64,000 bases of DNA. Source: Maniola hyperantus (Eukaryota > Arthropoda > Insecta > Lepidoptera > Nymphalidae). The translations under genes and the position numbers were made by a program. The DNA lies in assembly GCF_902806685.2 (NCBI RefSeq), contig NC_048539.1, positions 8,506,501-8,570,500 on the forward strand. The letters run 5' to 3'. How positions within the stretch are numbered: position 1 is the first letter of the stretch; each line of letters starts with the position of its first letter. Below are positions 24,201 through 34,339 of the stretch, piece after piece. The notes below the pieces were generated by a model, which saw nothing but the letters and a program-made list of their open reading frames with translations, ran no database searches and was not told the origin of the DNA.

Positions 24201-27200
24201 TCCGTCCAGTAGTTTGAGCTGTGCATTGATAGATCAGTCAGTCAGTCACCTTTTCCTTTTATACATTTAGATAAAAATAGCGACCAAACGAGCAGGTGGG
24301 TCACCTGATGTTAAATGATTACTTTCCCTTCTTTCATAATTAATTTATTAAGCTACTAGATATTGCCCGCGATTTCGTCCGTCTGGATTTAGATTTTTCT
24401 CTGGGATATAAGCTACCTCTGTACCAAATTTCATCAAAATGAGTTAAACTGTTGAGCCGTGAAAAGCTAGCAGACAGACAGACAGACGGCAAAACAGACA
24501 GACACTTTCGTAATTATTATAATACTAGCTTATGCTCGCGACTTTGTCCGCGTGGGCTACACAAATTTGAAACCCCTATTTCACCCCCTTAGGGGTTGAA
24601 TTTTCAAAAATCCTTTATTAGCGGATGCCTACGTCATAATAGCTATCTACATGCCAAATTTCAGCCCGATCTGTCCAGTATTTTGAGCTGTGCGTTGATA
24701 GATCAGTCAGTCAGTCACCTTTTCCGTATATTAAGATTATTATGGATTTAAATAAATTCGAAGCGATTCCGAGAAAATAACGATCATTCGAGTAAGAATA
24801 AAGTCGAGAAGTCTTATAAAAGAGTTTTCTCAAGGTTCCGCTCACCCCTACAGTGTTGCTCTTGTTTCAACATCCCTTATAAACACATCTCTGTTTATTT
24901 TATCAAAATAATGAGAATATTGGGCAATTACAATATTTGTAGCTCCATATAACCTTTCAAATACTTACAGGCTATTTTTAGGGTTCCATACCTCAAAAGG
25001 AACCCTTATAGGATCACTTTGTTGTCTGTCTGTCCGTCTGCCATCGTGTCTGTAAAGAAAACCTATAGGGTACTTCCCGTTGACCTAGAATCATGAAATT
25101 TGGTAGATAGGTAGGTCTTATAGCACAAGTAAAGGAATAAATCCGAAAACCGTGAATTTGTGGTTACATCACAAAATAAATTGTGATTCTCTGTATGTGA
25201 TTTGATAGATTAAATTATCAATCACATATAGATGGCGTGATCTTGCAGTGTTGCACATAAAAATGTTAAAATATCTTGTACGATAGTACGGAACCCTACA
25301 TGTGCGAGTCCGACTCGTACTAGGCTGTTATTTTTGTCTCAGTACTGTCTTACTACTATGTAGGTAGTACCTACCGACTGATATTGCACTTCATAGCCTG
25401 ATGAGTGAACCTCCTCCTTTTTTGAAGTCGGTTAAAAATGATATAAAAAAGTTACTTGTTGTACTAGAAATGTCATAATGATACCAGCTTAGCAAAAATA
25501 CTTAGTGTTGTCCTCATGTTTCCAGTTCAGATTAAAATCTAAATATGTAAGTAAAAGATGACTGACTGACTGATCTATCATCTACTGGACGGATCGGGCT
25601 GAAATTTGGCATGCAGATAGCTATTGTGGTGACGTAGCTAAGAAAGGATTTTTGAAAATTCACCCCCTAAGGGGGTGAAATAGGGGTTTGAAATTTGTGT
25701 AGTCCACGCGCACGAAGTAGCGAGCATAAGCTAGTCGTTAATAAAAGTATTTCGTGCATAACGAATAATATTATCGAAAAATATTAAAAGACGCGGTCGA
25801 AATTAATAATCAAACCTCTCTGCAATCTGTTAATAAGTTAGGTTTAGCCATAGAAATAATTTTAATACTAGACGAAATAGGTAAGTTTTTAGGGTAACCC
25901 TATTCCATGGGTTTATTTAGCAACATTGTTATTTGTCAAAAACTGTATAGGTCGTACAAAATGACTCCTCACGCGCCCTTTTAACTCTATGGGTCAACTG
26001 TCATGTCAAAAGTACGGTTCACCTAAAACTAAGGACTAAAATCGTACTTTTGACATGTTTGACACATAAAGTTAAAATGGCGCGTGAGGAGTTAAATTTT
26101 ATGCGTTAGAAATGGTCTTTTTTGATAAATAACAATGATTTAATAACTTATCGACTGATTACAGATAGATTGATTATTATTACTATTAATTTCGGCCGTT
26201 AGTGGAGTGTCACAAATCACCATATCAATTCAGGCCAAAACCGGGTTTCCTTGGATTGACGCCATCATGATTCAGCTGAGAGAGGAGGGCTGGATCCACC
26301 ACTTGGCGCGCCACGCCGTCGCGTGCTTCCTCACTAGAGGCGATCTTTTTATCTCATGGGAAGAGGGTATGAAGGCAAGTAGTCGATCCTTTATTTTAAC
26401 TCTCTCAAACGGACGTCAGGCATTTCTCTTGTCCCCTTAATTAACCATAATTTTTAAATTCCATTAGACATTAGGAAAAGCGGTGATAGCCTAGTGGTTA
26501 GGACGTCCGCTTTCTAATTGGAGGTCGGGGGTTCGATCCTGGGCACGCACCTCTAACTTTTCAGAGTTATGTGCGTTTTAGTTAATTAAATATCACTTGC
26601 TTTACCGGTGAAGGAAAACATCGTGAGGAAACCTGCATGCCTGAGAGTTCTCCATAATGTTCTCAAAGGTGTGTGAAGTCTACCAATCCGCACATGGCCA
26701 GCGTGGTAGACTATGGCCAAAACCCTTCTCAGTCTGAGAGGAGACCCGTGCTCTGTGCCGGCGATGGGTTGATCATCATGATGAGACCATTACAATACAT
26801 TGCAGCCTAAAATGGAAACGGACTAACTTGAAAGGGGCATGGCAGTTTTATGAAACCACCCTTTATCGGTTTCTACTCGGCATCGTGCCGGAATGCTAAA
26901 TAGATGGTACTAACTACGGCCGTAGCCTCCCAGCCGTCGTAAGGTCGTAGCCAGAGACAAGAAACTGAAAATTCCCAAACTGCCCCTGCCGGGAATCGAA
27001 CCCGCGATCTTCCACTGATAAAACCACTGCGCCAGGGAGGTCGTCAAAAACTAAAAAGTTAAACTTTCGTAACGTTTTTGCTTTAGTTTCAATTGGTGTA
27101 TAATTAGCAGGTAGTGTTGTGTTGTTTTTCGCTAATTGTTGTGTGGTCGCGGCGCACAGGTGTTCGACGAGCTGCTGCTGGACGCGGACTGGTCGGTGAA

Positions 27201-30200
27201 CGCGGGCATGTGGATGTGGCTGTCGTGCTCGTCCTTCTTCCAGCAGTTCTTCCACTGCTACTGCCCCGTGCGCTTCGGCCGCAAGACTGACCCCAATGGG
27301 GACTTCATTAGGTATTTTATTTACACAATCCATAGATATAGACATATACAAAGTACGCTAGATAGGGTGCCATACAAAATGTCCCGGTTCAAAACACCAC
27401 ACTGAGCGTACAGGGAATTAAAATTGAGTGTCAAATGGTCTCTGTGTTGACACTACGAGTATGTTGGCAGATCTTAGACTGCCTGTCCACTGGTGCGGAG
27501 AAGAGAGGAGTGGAGCGAAGCTATGCAAATATTAACCAATAGAATTGCATAAAACTCCCGCTCTGTTTCAATGGACAAGAATCGCGGACTAGTTTAAAAA
27601 AATCATACATTTTAATGCGGAGCGGAGCCGTGCAGATGAGAAACAGCATTGAGGCAAAGCGGGATGCGGAGTAGGGAACGAATTGCTTGCCGCTAGTAGC
27701 TCATATCGTCGCGTGCTCGCAATCTATCTCCGCGTATGGAAAAACACTCCGCAACTCCGTATTACTTTCTCGCTCCGCTCCGCTACCTTGCTCCGCATCA
27801 GTGGTCAGGCAACCTTATTATTCGGTCGGCTCGGTCATATCATTTAGTTCGGGGTACGCTCACTGCTGCTATCAGCAAAATGGCGATGATAAAGTAGTTT
27901 CAAAACCGGTTGACAATACCAAGTCCAGCGTATTTGTAGTAGTAGACGTCAGTGTCAATCTCCTATAAACTGTCCCTTTCAATGAGACAGGTCTAAATCT
28001 AGTGCTATTACTTTCCGTAAGGAACATTATGAAAGGGATAATACCACTCAGGGTGTGGAATGCCCCTTCCGGTGTCCTTGTTTCTTGCAACATATACCCT
28101 AAGGCAATTAGGGCCTAATTGCCTTCAAGGCAAGACTGATTAGGCCTTTTATGCCTCATCATTGCATTTAATAAAGCACTAGCTTATTCCCGCGACTTCA
28201 TCCGCGTGGACAACAGAAAGGAGAATGGGCGGTTTCGTCCCCAGTGGTGTATCAAGTTGTGATATATGTCATTTCAAAGGTCATCAGTTGCGTGCAGGGA
28301 AAGAATTAGGAAGCATTTAATTTCATTCATCCAGTGAAAGTCTGAATAAAATAAAAATATCTTTTATTCAATTAAACTCTTACAGGTACTTTTGAATCGT
28401 CATATGCATCTACCACTGGCTCGGAATGCCTTTTCCACCGAGAAGAATCAGCAAGAAACTCGGCGGTTGCTCTTTTAAAGATTTGATATACAATATTATG
28501 CCATAGTTATTTATATAAAAAAAGTAATTGCAGTCCCGCTAAAACAGTGTTATACGTGTTAACAGTGTTTTACATTTATTACGTTTTTTTTAAACAAAGA
28601 ATAAATTACTTTTAGTTTGGCCTATATTTGGGTGCTAGCATACCGTGCGGTGCGTACCTATTTGTACGGTGCCGGGGCGGGCTGGTGGGGGACGTGTCGG
28701 CGGCGTGTTGTTACTTGTCCCTGTAGTCGGTTACTAACGCGGCGCGCATACGCACACACATTTTGCTATTTCGGATCCATACCTTTTTTTTGTATTTTTG
28801 ACCTCTGCACGTTTAAAAGACTTGAGTTTCTACTTATATTTGATTGTGGCTAGTTTTTATGGACTAATTGCACATTGTTAAGATGGCAGAACTTGTAAAT
28901 CATTGTGTTAGATGTAGCCGTTCCCTGGCTTGATAGCGAGAACGCCACCGGCTCAGTAGACAAGATTTAGAGGCAAGACCTGGATTTGCAGAATATGTAT
29001 TGGATCATTTACGTATACAACAAGTAAGTTCATATTTTATTTTACAATGTCAAAGCACATATCACTTTGCACTTTTATTTGTGAAATACCTACGTATAAT
29101 ATACGTACGTACGTAGGTATTTCATACGTATATTATACGTAGGTATTTCACAAATAAAAGTGCAAAGTGATATGTGCTTTGACATTGTAAAATAAAATAT
29201 GAACTTACTTGTTGTATACGTAACTGATCCATACATATTCTGCAAATCCAGGTCTTGCCTCTAAATCTTGTCTACTGAGCCGATGGCGTTCTGGCTGTCA
29301 AGCCAGGGAACGGCCACATCTAACACAATGTGGATGATAACAATGATTCATAAGTTCTGTCATCTTAACAACGTATTCAATCCTCCTGCAATCAGTACCC
29401 TTATTATAAATGCGAAAGTGTGTTTGTTTGTTGGTTTGTCCTTCAATCGTGTCGCAACGGTGCAACGGATTGACGTGATTTTTTGCATGGGTATGATTCG
29501 ATTTCGTCATTCGTCATTAAAATCGAAGAGTTCCCACAGGATTTTTAAAAAACCTAATTTCACACGGACGAAGTCGCGGGAATCAGCTAGTTGGTCCATA
29601 AAAACTGGCCACAAGCAAAGTGTAAGTAGAAACTCTAGTCCTTTAAACGTGCAGAGGTCAAAAATACAAAAAAAAAACGTATGGATCCGAAAGAGCAAAA
29701 TGTGTGTGCGTATGCGCGCCGCGTTAGTAACCGACTACAGGGACAAGTAACAACACGCCGCCGACACGTCCCCCACCAGCCCGCCCCGGCACCGTACGAA
29801 TAGGTACGCACCGCACGGTATGCTAGCACCCAAATATAGGCCAAACTAAAAGTAATATATTCTTTGTTTAAAAAAAACGTAATAAATGTAAAAACGTATA
29901 ACACTGTTTTAGCGGGACTGCAATTACTTTTTTTATATAAATAATTATGGCATAATATTGTATATCAAATCTTTAAAAGAGCAACCGCCGAGTTTCTTGC
30001 TGATTCTTCTCGGTGGAAAAGGCATTCCGAGCCAGTGGTAGATGCATATGACGATTCAAAAGTACCTGTAAGAGTTTAATTGAATAAAAGACATTTTTAT
30101 TTTATTCAGACTTTCACTGGATGAATGAAATTAAATGCTTCCTAATTCTTTCCCTGCACGCAACTCATTGTTGGTGTCATACAATAAAATGAAGCTATTA

Positions 30201-31886
30201 TCATGACCATTGAAATGACATATATCACAACTTGATACACTCTGGGGACGCAACTCATACAAAAGTGCCCATTCTCCTTTCAATTCCCGATTTTACCCCC
30301 TTAAGGGTTGAATTTTCAAAAATCCTTTCTTAGCGTAATACTTCAGCCCGGCCAGTCTACGTCATAATTCAGCCCGATCCGTTCTGTAATTTGAGTTGTG
30401 CGTTAATAGATCAGTCACCCAGTCAGCTAGCCAGCTTTTTTTTATAGATCAGTCACCCAGTCAGCTAGCCAGCTTTTTTTATAGCAGGTATTTGTTTCAA
30501 GTATGTATTAGGAGTGGTATCCATAGGTATATGATTCATGGGCGCGCCTCAGTGTTCAGTATCCTTTCTTTTTTTAAGGAAATACATACCAGCGCTAAAG
30601 AATATGCCAACCCGGTACATCCACGAGCCGTGGCAGGCGCCCGCGGCGGTGCAGGAGGCGGCGCGCTGCCATGTGGGCCGCGACTACCCCATGCCCATCG
30701 TCGACCACCACAAGGCCTCGCAGGCCAACATCGAGCGCATCAAGCTAGTGTACACGCAACTCGCCAAGTTTAAACCTGCAGGTATTTATTACTTTTCCAA
30801 TCAGTACCTATCAGGGACAGAATTAGCAGTATTTTTTAGGGTTTCGTTCCCAATGGTTGCCAACGGGATCTTACTACTAAGACGATGTTTCAACTTTCTG
30901 AAAAATAAATGGTCTAACCCACACTCAAGTCAATAATATTATGAACAAACTGGGCCAGCTTACAAGCTGGGTGACTACGGTAGAATAACTGTCGCATCGC
31001 AAAAGAAATATCCTGATGTATATATATTTCTATTGCGATTTATTGACATTGAGTTTGTTAATATCTTAATTTTGACTCGATTGTTTAAATGAACATTTTA
31101 TTGTAGATTAAAACATTTTAGACGATTGCACCTACTGACTTCTAAGCCTAATAATTGAAATGAACCAAGATACAAAGAGAGAGAAAGGCACTTCAGCTAT
31201 TACTATCTGAATTATTTGTTGCAGGGTCATTAAATCCCCAAATAGTGCAAAGGCCAAATGTCATGCAGTCGTCGCCGAGCCCAACATCAATAATTGTGAA
31301 CATAAATCAATCAAACTATTTATGCAGTCAAACACCCGATCCGCCACAGCCTACGCCTGAATTTAAAGAGGACTACGTATTCCTGAAACCAACAAGAAAT
31401 AATAGGATCAAAGCAGATCCTAATAAACAAACACCTTTCAAACAAATCGTTATTGTTCAACAAGATCAAAAGCCGAGTGTACAACGCCAGCCACCGGCTG
31501 AAGTAAGCTACATCAGCAACAACATTCAATGTCCAGTCAAGTCGGAGAGTTACGACTTCAAGCAATTAGTAATCAATAATTCAACTCCTAATGAACGAGA
31601 TATTATATTTGTGAATAAAACGACGGACGAGCAGGAAGTCTATAGACAAAATGTTGATTTAGACGAATACACTACTAGTAAACCTAAATTATATTTTATA
31701 GATAATGGAGTGACCACCCACAATGATAATGCACAAAAATTTTCACCTCAATCATATATCAATGATTACAATACAAAGGAAAAATCACAACAAAATGTTG
31801 ATGACACTGTACATGTACATAACATGGAAGTCGACAAAGATCATACTAAAGCAGATGATAAAACAACATCCGATGCGAACAAATAA
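18276..31886 (+). CDS. cry2: Cryptochrome 2 (insect CRY2, vertebrate-like), nine coding exons
   Basis: Exons: 18276-18505, 19203-19454, 19922-20106, 22648-22819, 23540-23765, 26234-26374, 27160-27311, 30579-30781 and 31225-31886. The sum is 2223 nt, 740 aa, and all junction phases agree. Residues 31-45 (HWFRKGLRLHDNPAL) open the photolyase-homology region. The FAD-binding half includes GLSPYLRFGCLS, LHGQILWREFFY, TGFPWIDAIM, EGWIHHLARHAVACFLTRGD and WMWLSCSSFFQQFFHCYCP. A coiled-coil-tail helix (ANIERIKLVYTQLAKF, about 500-518) ends the conserved part. The last exon encodes a low-complexity polar tail of about 220 aa rich in N, Q, S, T and D. In lepidopterans CRY2 is known as the light-independent repressor of CLOCK:CYCLE in the nucleus, partnering PERIOD. 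Intron 6 uses a GC donor. Poly(A) signals AATAAA occur at 31882 and 31915. Confidence 0.96.
18738..18954 (+). repeat. Dispersed repeat in cry2 intron 1
   Basis: 'caatcacgtcgcaacggtgc', 'acgtgattttttgtatggg', 'aaactcgaagagttcccac' and the end 'acgaagtcgtgggcatctgc'. Same family as 20704-20915 and 29399-29591. Confidence 0.85.
18986..19055 (+). repeat. 70-nt hairpin in cry2 intron 1
   Basis: The arm ctgccccccagttgtgtaag pairs with the 3' arm cttacacaattgggggggca with one bulge and one mismatch. About 27 nt of loop lies between them. Size and pairing resemble a pre-miRNA or a minimal foldback MITE; no homologue is known to me. Orientation is given relative to cry2. Confidence 0.6.
19558..19870. 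mobile_element. MITE in cry2 intron 2 (313 bp)
   Basis: Perfect terminal inverted repeat TAGTGTCCGACCGAA / TTCGGTCGGACACTA. The interior repeats gccgaaggtg-like words near the right end. No clear TSD was found. Non-coding; hAT-like by look only. Confidence 0.75.
20130..20600 (+). repeat. Dispersed repeat F in cry2 intron 3
   Basis: 'tgcaggtgcttgttatccct', 'tttgcctccacttcacactt' and 'gaagtaacatcctcagggta' recur as an inverted, diverged copy at 34340-34560. An 88-codon frame (20323-20589) runs through the second half; I cannot match it to a known protein. Confidence 0.6.
20704..20915 (+). repeat. Dispersed repeat in cry2 intron 3
   Basis: 'taatgcgaaagtgtgtttgt' through 'gatgaagtcgcgggcatcag'. 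Copy of the 18738-18954 family. Confidence 0.85.
21553..21705 (-). repeat. Dispersed repeat fragment in cry2 intron 3
   Basis: 'gatgcccgcgacttcgtccg' then 'aaaatcccgcgggaac' and 'ccaaatttcatcaaaatccg'. Shares its start with 33590-33812. Confidence 0.75.
22003..22260 (+). repeat. Dispersed repeat, (gact)n family, cry2 intron 3
   Basis: Copy of 16621-16855 with an AT-rich insert of about 40 bp after 'gcatgcagatacctattat'. Ends 'gcgagcataagctagt'. Confidence 0.85.
22366..22490 (+). repeat. 'gggttccgtacc' dispersed repeat fragment
   Basis: 'ttttgggttccgtaccaaaa', 'ggaacccttatggcg' and a tccgtccgtctgtctgtc run. Shares its start with copies at 23275 and 24975. Confidence 0.7.
23275..23530 (+). 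repeat. 'gggttccgtacc' dispersed repeat, cry2 intron 4
   Basis: Begins 'agggttctgtacccgaaggg', has the ccgtctgtctgtcag run, and ends 'tacggaacccttcgtgcgct' then 'agtccgactcgcccttgacc'. Full-length-looking copy directly before cry2 exon 5. Confidence 0.8.
24052..24272 (-). repeat. Dispersed repeat, 'gcgagcataagctagt' family, cry2 intron 5
   Basis: 'cgtgacttcatccgcgtgga' at the left and gatcagtcagtcagtcacc at the right. Inverted copy of 16621-16855. Confidence 0.85.
24355..24524 (-). repeat. Dispersed repeat, cry2 intron 5
   Basis: 'tattgcccgcgatttcgtcc' through 'gacagacactttcgtaatta'. Inverted relative of 2505-2706. Confidence 0.75.
24525..24741 (-). repeat. Dispersed repeat, 'gcgagcataagctagt' family, cry2 intron 5
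   Basis: Starts 'actagcttatgctcgcgact' and ends in gatcagtcagtcagtcacc. Directly abuts the preceding repeat. Confidence 0.85.
24975..25330 (+). repeat. 'gggttccgtacc' dispersed repeat, cry2 intron 5
   Basis: 'agggttccatacctcaaaag' to 'gtacggaaccctacatgtgc' and 'gagtccgactcg'. Same family and orientation as 23275-23530. Confidence 0.8.
25535..25736 (+). repeat. Dispersed repeat, (gact)n family, cry2 intron 5
   Basis: 'gactgactgactgatctatc', 'ggatcgggctgaaatttggc' and the end 'gcgagcataagctagt'. Confidence 0.85.
25915..26150. repeat. Foldback element just before cry2 exon 6
   Basis: 'gactcctcacgcgccctttt' pairs with 'aaaatggcgcgtgaggagtt', and 'catgtcaaaagtacgg' with 'cgtacttttgacatg'. The outer parts ('gttatttgtcaaaaactg', 'gataaataacaatg') continue the inverted symmetry. 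It ends about 85 bp from the splice acceptor. Confidence 0.75.
26476..26785 (+). mobile_element. tRNA-derived SINE in cry2 intron 6
   Basis: The head is tRNA-like: A box 'tagcctagtggttagg' and B box 'gggttcgatcc', with 'cgcacc' about where an acceptor would end. The tail is the non-tRNA body 'ggtgaaggaaaacatcgtga', 'ctcagtctgagaggagaccc' and 'gtgccggcgatgggttgatc'. A degenerate poly(tga) run closes it. Related copies: 1090-1395 and 33045-33313 (both inverted) and a tail at 62505-62630. Confidence 0.85.
26795..27045 (-). mobile_element. Second SINE type, cry2 intron 6
   Basis: On the minus strand the head contains ggttcgattcccggcaggg (B box) and reads 'gcagtggttttatcagtgga'. The body includes 'cggcatcgtgccggaatgct' on the plus strand. 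A related copy lies at 63315-63600. It abuts the preceding SINE and ends about 115 bp before cry2 exon 7. Confidence 0.75.
27475..27815. mobile_element. MITE in cry2 intron 7
   Basis: The left end 'ctgcctgtccactggtgcgg' and the complement of the right end 'ttgcctgaccactgatgcgg' form diverged TIRs. The interior is rich in gcggag/ctccgc words. No transposase. Confidence 0.7.
28183..28213 (-). repeat. Left piece of a dispersed repeat split by the palindrome
   Basis: 'actagcttattcccgcgact' and 'tcatccgcgtggac' end abruptly at the palindrome. The same repeat resumes at about 30283 with 'gattttacccccttaagggt'. Confidence 0.7.
28216..30282. repeat. Large palindrome of about 2 kb in cry2 intron 7
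   Basis: The left arm (28216 to about 29110) and right arm (about 29126-30282) are reverse complements with high identity by eye. Matching segments include 'gaaaggagaatgggc' at the outer ends, 'atcaagttgtgatatatgtc', 'gcaagaaactcggcggttgc', 'gacgtgtcggcggcgtgttg', 'gcaaagtgatatgtgctttg' and the central 'cctacgtataatatacgta'. The spacer is about 17 bp. The right arm carries an extra inserted repeat (29399-29591). Each arm contains a (c/a)gatggcagaacttgtaaat segment that looks like a decayed coding exon with a stop, so the unit may be a transposon end copied in inverted orientation. Confidence 0.88.
29399..29591 (+). repeat. Dispersed repeat inserted in the right palindrome arm
   Basis: 'ttataaatgcgaaagtgtgt', 'caacggtgcaacggattgac' and the end 'cgaagtcgcgggaatcagct'. 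Absent from the left arm, so it inserted after the palindrome formed. Confidence 0.85.
30283..30440 (-). repeat. Right piece of the split dispersed repeat
   Basis: 'tacccccttaagggttgaat', 'ttcaaaaatcctttcttagc' and 'gcgttaatagatcagtcacc'. A 40 bp unit (tagatcagtcacccagtcag ...) is then duplicated in tandem up to about 30485. Confidence 0.75.
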
Positions 31887-32017
31887 ATTACAAAAAACAA
31901 TTTCAATCAATATAAATAAAATGTAAATAAATACATAAACTGAAATTGTTTAAATGAGTCAAAACTTTGTTAATTTAAATATTCTTTATTTTTTAAATCT
32001 TTTAATATACGTTAGAA

Positions 32018-34282
32018 TTAATTGTCTAACTCTGCAACAGTCTTCATATGCTGTTTCAGTGCTTTTGTTACTTTTCTTGATTTTACTTCTGGTTTCAGAC
32101 TAAGTTTTTTGTCTTTATTTCTTTTCAACTCATTAGTAAGACTTCCTAAGATGGTCATCTAAATAGGAGAAAGGATGCATGCTCACAGTTAGTAGGTAAC
32201 TTAATTAATAACATTTGTGTACAAAATTTGCATCATTCTAAAAAATATAATATCTAATACTAGTTGATGCCCGCGACTTCGCATGGATTTAAAATGCTGT
32301 GGGATTGTACAGTAGCAGTAGTCCTATGTCTCTCTCCAGGCCTTTAACTGTATCTATGCAAAAAATCTATTGATCTGTTGCTTCGTTGCGGTGTGATTGA
32401 AGGACAAACGCACTTTCGCATTTATAATAATATGGGTATTTATTTAGGTAGGTACTTATATCATAAACAATCCAAATTAGATCTCATTCTGTAAATAAGT
32501 GTGGATGCATATTAAAAAGAAAGCCTTAAGATGAACATGTTGTTTTATTTGTAAGCGAATTAGCTGATGCCCGCGACTTCGTCCGCGTGGAATTAGGTCT
32601 TTTAAAAATCCCGTGGGAACTCTTTGATTTTCCGGAATAAAAAGTAGCCTATGGCACTCTCCAGGTCTTTATCTACACCCATGCAAAAAATCACGTCAAT
32701 CCGTTGCACCGTTGCGACGTGATTGAAGGACAAACAAACACACTTTCGCATTTATAATAAGGGTACTGAGAGAATCTTAATTCATTCCATTGATCTATAA
32801 ACAAGGTAAAATTAGTTTGCTTACCGTCTCTGGTATGTGAATATATCTAATATTCCGACCTTGTATAAATAGATTATCAAAAAAGTATTCATTTTGTTGC
32901 GTATCACAATATACAGCTTTACAGAATGATAGATTCATAAAACTGTAAAGTAAAATTTACAATTTAGAAAATGTACTTTAGTACTCAAAATTTTACGGGA
33001 TAACATAGTGTATTCAGTTTTTGGGGATATAAAAATCTTTATCATGCCCATGCCGTGCATGAGAAGAGACTCCTCTCAGAGTGAGAAGGGCCATAGTCAG
33101 TCACACTGGCCATGTGCAGATTCACACACCTTTGAGAACATTATGCAGACATGCAGGTTTCCTCACGATGGTTTCCTTCACCATTAAAGCAAGTGATATT
33201 TAATTAATTAAAATGCACATAACTCCGAAAAGTTAGAGGTATGTGCCCAAGATCGAAACCCTGACGTCCAATTAGAAGGCGAACATCCTAACCACTAGAC
33301 TCACAGCTTGTGATTAAAATCTTAGTAGTACCATGATTTTCATAATATAAGTTTTCATTTTTTTTAAGATTTTGATAACTATTAACAATAAATGACAAGT
33401 GTCTACTGTCCAGGAGATTTACACAAACACAGAGTACAAAAAAAAAGATTCCGACGAATTGAGAACCTCCTCCTTTTTTTGAAGTCTGTTAATAAAATAT
33501 GATTCTGGTGTCTTTAACTTTATTTATTTTATTTTTTATAACTTACAAATATTTATTATGTAAGTAGCATATTTAATTATTATTAATAATTAGCTGATGC
33601 CCGCGACTTCGTCCGCGTGGATTTACGTTTTTCAAAATCCCGCGGGAACTCTTTGATTTTCCGGGATAAAAAGTAGCCTATGTGTTAATCCAGGGTATAA
33701 TCTATCTCCATTCCAAATTTCAGCCAAATCCATCCAGTAGTTTTTGCGTGAAGGAGTAACAAACATACACACACACACATACAAACTTTCGCCTTTATAA
33801 TATTAAGTCGGGATACTACAGCAAATTTCTTTGATAATACACTACGATACAATTGAATTTTAAAAAAGTCAGTGGTAGCATTTTTTTACAATACACATAA
33901 TATTAATGATTTGGTACATACTCTTTAATTTGGGATTAATTTGATGATTTTGAATTATCATTATTCCAACTTAGTTGCACGAGTTGTGGTCACGACTAGA
34001 CTGTGTTGCTGTGAGAGATGAAGTTCGAGCTGTCATGGTAAAACTACCCTAACTTGTATACTAAATTAATCGTGGTCTGCACCCATTATTTACATTATAA
34101 TATTAAATATGTACATAAGTGGGTTGATTGACAACTTACCCATCCACTGCAACTAATTGACCGCAGACATATGAATCATTGCGGAGGTCAACTGTAATAT
34201 TTTTGTCTTGCAAAGATCTAATTAAACACAACAATGTATTGTGGTAAAAGAATTTTTCCCTTGAAGTACCTTCAAAATTCAT
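32018..34282 (-). CDS. LSM10: U7 snRNA-associated Sm-like protein LSm10, three exons
   Basis: Exons (minus): 34140-34282, 32825-32942 and 32018-32158, giving 402 nt and 133 aa with consistent phases and GT-AG introns. Exon 1 has the Sm1 strand signature TVDLRNDSYVCGQLVAVDG, exon 2 begins FMNLSF and carries the Sm2-like FIQGRNIRYIHIPE, and exon 3 is a lysine-rich tail. TVDLR-D-S and GRN-RY-HIP match animal LSm10, which replaces SmD1 in the U7 snRNP ring used for 3'-end processing of histone mRNAs in the nucleus. It is convergent with cry2 with 131 bp between stop codons. A minus-strand AATAAA lies at 31985-31990, 28 bp past the stop. Intron 1 is full of dispersed repeats. Short exons make this gene easy to miss. 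Confidence 0.9.
32262..32440 (-). repeat. Dispersed repeat between LSM10 exons 3 and 2
   Basis: 'gatgcccgcgacttcgcatg' to 'cgcactttcgcatttataat'. Diverged copy of the 20704-20915 family, inverted. Confidence 0.8.
32561..32765 (-). repeat. Dispersed repeat between LSM10 exons 3 and 2
   Basis: 'gcccgcgacttcgtccgcgt', 'aatcacgtcaatccgttgca' and 'cactttcgcatttataataa'. A well-preserved, inverted copy. Confidence 0.9.
33045..33313 (-). mobile_element. tRNA-derived SINE in LSM10 intron 1
   Basis: Inverted copy of 26476-26785: 'ggtttcctcacgatggtttc', 'ttaaagcaagtgatatttaa' and, at the head, 'cctaaccactagactcacag'. Its orientation is sense to LSM10. Confidence 0.8.
33590..33812 (-). repeat. Dispersed repeat in LSM10 intron 1
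   Basis: 'agctgatgcccgcgacttcg', 'atccagggtataatctatct', 'gtttttgcgtgaaggagtaa', an (ac)n run and 'aaactttcgcctttataata'. Confidence 0.85.
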
Positions 34283-34339
34283 TTTACCAACACTTTAAAA
34301 TCTTTGTTCTAATAAAAACTTAACTGAAAAAAAAAAACA

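Noticed and set aside
26477..26550. tRNA-like sequence with A and B boxes
   Set aside because: It continues into a SINE body shared with three other loci and the acceptor stem does not pair; called as a SINE head, not a tRNA gene.
27300..27420. Exon 7 extended through its open frame
   Set aside because: The donor at 27312 gives the conserved FIRKYIPALKN join to exon 8; the extension is not CRY-like.
31245..31886. Final cry2 exon as an independent gene
   Set aside because: No ATG at the frame start; a splice acceptor at 31223-31224 joins it in phase to exon 8.
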